Source: Paenibacillus bovis
GTDB lineage: Bacteria; Bacillota; Bacilli; Paenibacillales; Paenibacillaceae
Assembly: GCF_001421015.2 (NCBI RefSeq)
Contig: NZ_CP013023.1
Location: forward strand, 1,481,501 to 1,545,500
DNA length: 64,000 nt
Reading direction: 5' to 3'
The stretch's first letter is position 1, and every line of letters begins with the position of its first letter. A model generated the notes under the pieces. It did not search any database, had not been told where the DNA came from, and saw only the letters and a program-made list of their open reading frames with translations. Below, piece by piece: positions 63,209 through 64,000 of the stretch. Position numbers and translations under genes: made by a program.

Positions 63209-64000
63209 ATGGAACTTACATTTGCCAGTGACAGGCTGTCCCGCAGTCATCAGCGGGTAGCCGACTATATTATCAAAAATATCGAAGGTATTCCTTTTAT
63301 GGTAGAAGAGGATATTGCCGCAGCCTGCAAGGTCAGCGTCTCGACTGTCTCCCGTTTCTGGGCGGAGATCGAATGCCGCAATCTCAAAGAATTCAAGCAC
63401 AGGGTCAAGGAAGAAGGATTGGTCTCCCCCTCCCGCAAGCTGCAATCGGCATTTGACCGTATGGAAGAGCAGGGCAGTGCCTCTGCCCAAATGATGGATA
63501 CGACTGCTTATTTGGAGCAGACAGCAGATCGCCTGGAACAGGAAGAGTTCGACCGTGCGGTAGAATTTCTGGTAGAAGCGAATACGGTGCATATATATGG
63601 TCCCGGTTCTGCCCGATCACTGGCGATGCTGCTGGAATTCCGGCTAACCCGGTTTGGCAATAATGTACGTACGATGGACTATGGCGGTCATGAATTATTG
63701 GAGTCTTTTATCCATATGCAGCCGGGCGATGCCGTGGTACTGTTCGGATTTGTATCGGAATCGCCGGAACTAGCTTCCCTGCTCGATTATGCGCGGGAAG
63801 CCGGCTGCCGTACCATTCTGGTGACGGATCTTGCGGTCAGTGATATGAGGGGCAAAGCAGACGTGGCTCTGTATACGGCCAGAGGCGAGGTATGGGAATT
63901 TCATTCTATGGCAGCGCCGCTTGTACTGTTGGAGACACTGATCGTAGCGGTAGGCAAATCGCAGGAACAACAGGCTCTTCACCGCAGCGAGGAACTGCAC
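63209..64000 (+). CDS. RpiR-family regulator with SIS domain, 3' part missing
   Basis: The frame is open to the window end (264 codons visible). Residues about 1-75 form the RpiR helix-turn-helix (ELTFASDRLSRSHQRVADYI, then AACKVSVSTVSRFW). From about 105 an SIS sugar-phosphate-binding domain follows, with VHIYGPGSARSLAMLLEFRL and VVLFGFVSESPELASLLDYA. RpiR proteins sense phosphorylated sugars and control their uptake or metabolism. AGAGG lies eight bases before the ATG at 63209. It follows the importer/PHP genes on the same strand, which suggests that it regulates them. Confidence 0.9.
   Translation, partial: MELTFASDRLSRSHQRVADYIIKNIEGIPFMVEEDIAAACKVSVSTVSRFWAEIECRNLKEFKHRVKEEGLVSPSRKLQSAFDRMEEQGSASAQMMDTTAYLEQTADRLEQEEFDRAVEFLVEANTVHIYGPGSARSLAMLLEFRLTRFGNNVRTMDYGGHELLESFIHMQPGDAVVLFGFVSESPELASLLDYAREAGCRTILVTDLAVSDMRGKADVALYTARGEVWEFHSMAAPLVLLETLIVAVGKSQEQQALHRSEELH

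Overview
The window looks like chromosomal DNA of a Paenibacillus or a close relative. The evidence is a roughly 50% GC base composition, strong AGGAGG-type ribosome binding sites with frequent TTG/GTG starts, a Bacillus-style rbsRKDACB ribose operon, a CIRCE element, Zur-type and cre-type operators, secreted GH11 xylanase and PL1 pectate lyase, and an AdaA-type regulator. No rRNA, tRNA, insertion sequence, prophage or CRISPR array was seen. Three clearly AT-richer patches (about 2.6-3.4 kb, 10.7-12.5 kb and 47.6-48.3 kb) carry orphan genes and look like later acquisitions.

Layout. 1-5 kb: the 5' part of an aldo/keto reductase with a divergent MerR regulator, a tRNA-dihydrouridine synthase, two proteins of unknown function and a xylanase gene preceded by a cre-like site. 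5-17.3 kb: RDD membrane protein, MocR regulator, two MFS exporters/transporters (one paired with a ROK repressor), a secreted Amidase_6 protein, a lipoprotein, a pair of small coiled-coil proteins and a PspC-domain protein. 17.8-22.9 kb: a five-gene, translationally coupled Opp/Nik/Cnt-type ABC importer whose promoter carries two near-perfect Zur boxes, so it is predicted to serve zinc (probably zinc-metallophore) uptake. 23-26 kb: an orphan ATP-grasp gene, a ten-copy octanucleotide array, an XRE-cupin regulator and the divergent azlCD exporter. 26-34.9 kb: CHASE3-GGDEF diguanylate cyclase, a duplicated DUF2294-like protein, pectate lyase, YtxH protein, M20 amidohydrolase and a methyltransferase. 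35.3-39.3 kb: two tandem paralogous secreted proteins built only of discoidin-like and fibronectin-III-like modules. 39.5-41.1 kb: DoxX, a structured inverted-repeat element with an FNR/CRP-type palindrome, and two small membrane proteins, one of only 32 residues.

41.4-47.5 kb: complete ribose operon rbsR-rbsK-rbsD-rbsA-rbsC-rbsB with two copies of the same LacI-type operator (before rbsR and before rbsA). 47.6-53.4 kb: a probably frameshifted orphan, an ANT(6)-type adenylyltransferase, an arginase-family hydrolase, a BtrH_N-like protein and htpG under a perfect CIRCE element. 53.8-56.6 kb: a chemoreceptor and a xylose-type binding lipoprotein in one operon, with no transporter. 56.8-64 kb: adaA, then an FbpA/AfuA-type ABC importer followed by a PHP phosphoesterase and (cut by the window end) an RpiR/SIS regulator preceded by (GATA)14. 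The gene set suggests import and dephosphorylation of a phosphorylated compound, possibly with switchable regulator expression.

The best candidates for something undescribed are the structured element near 40.4 kb, the two simple-sequence arrays in front of regulatory or biosynthetic genes, the Zur-controlled importer without local metallophore genes, and the FbpA-like importer/PHP/RpiR cassette. Positions were read by eye; family names rest on recognised motifs, not on database searches.
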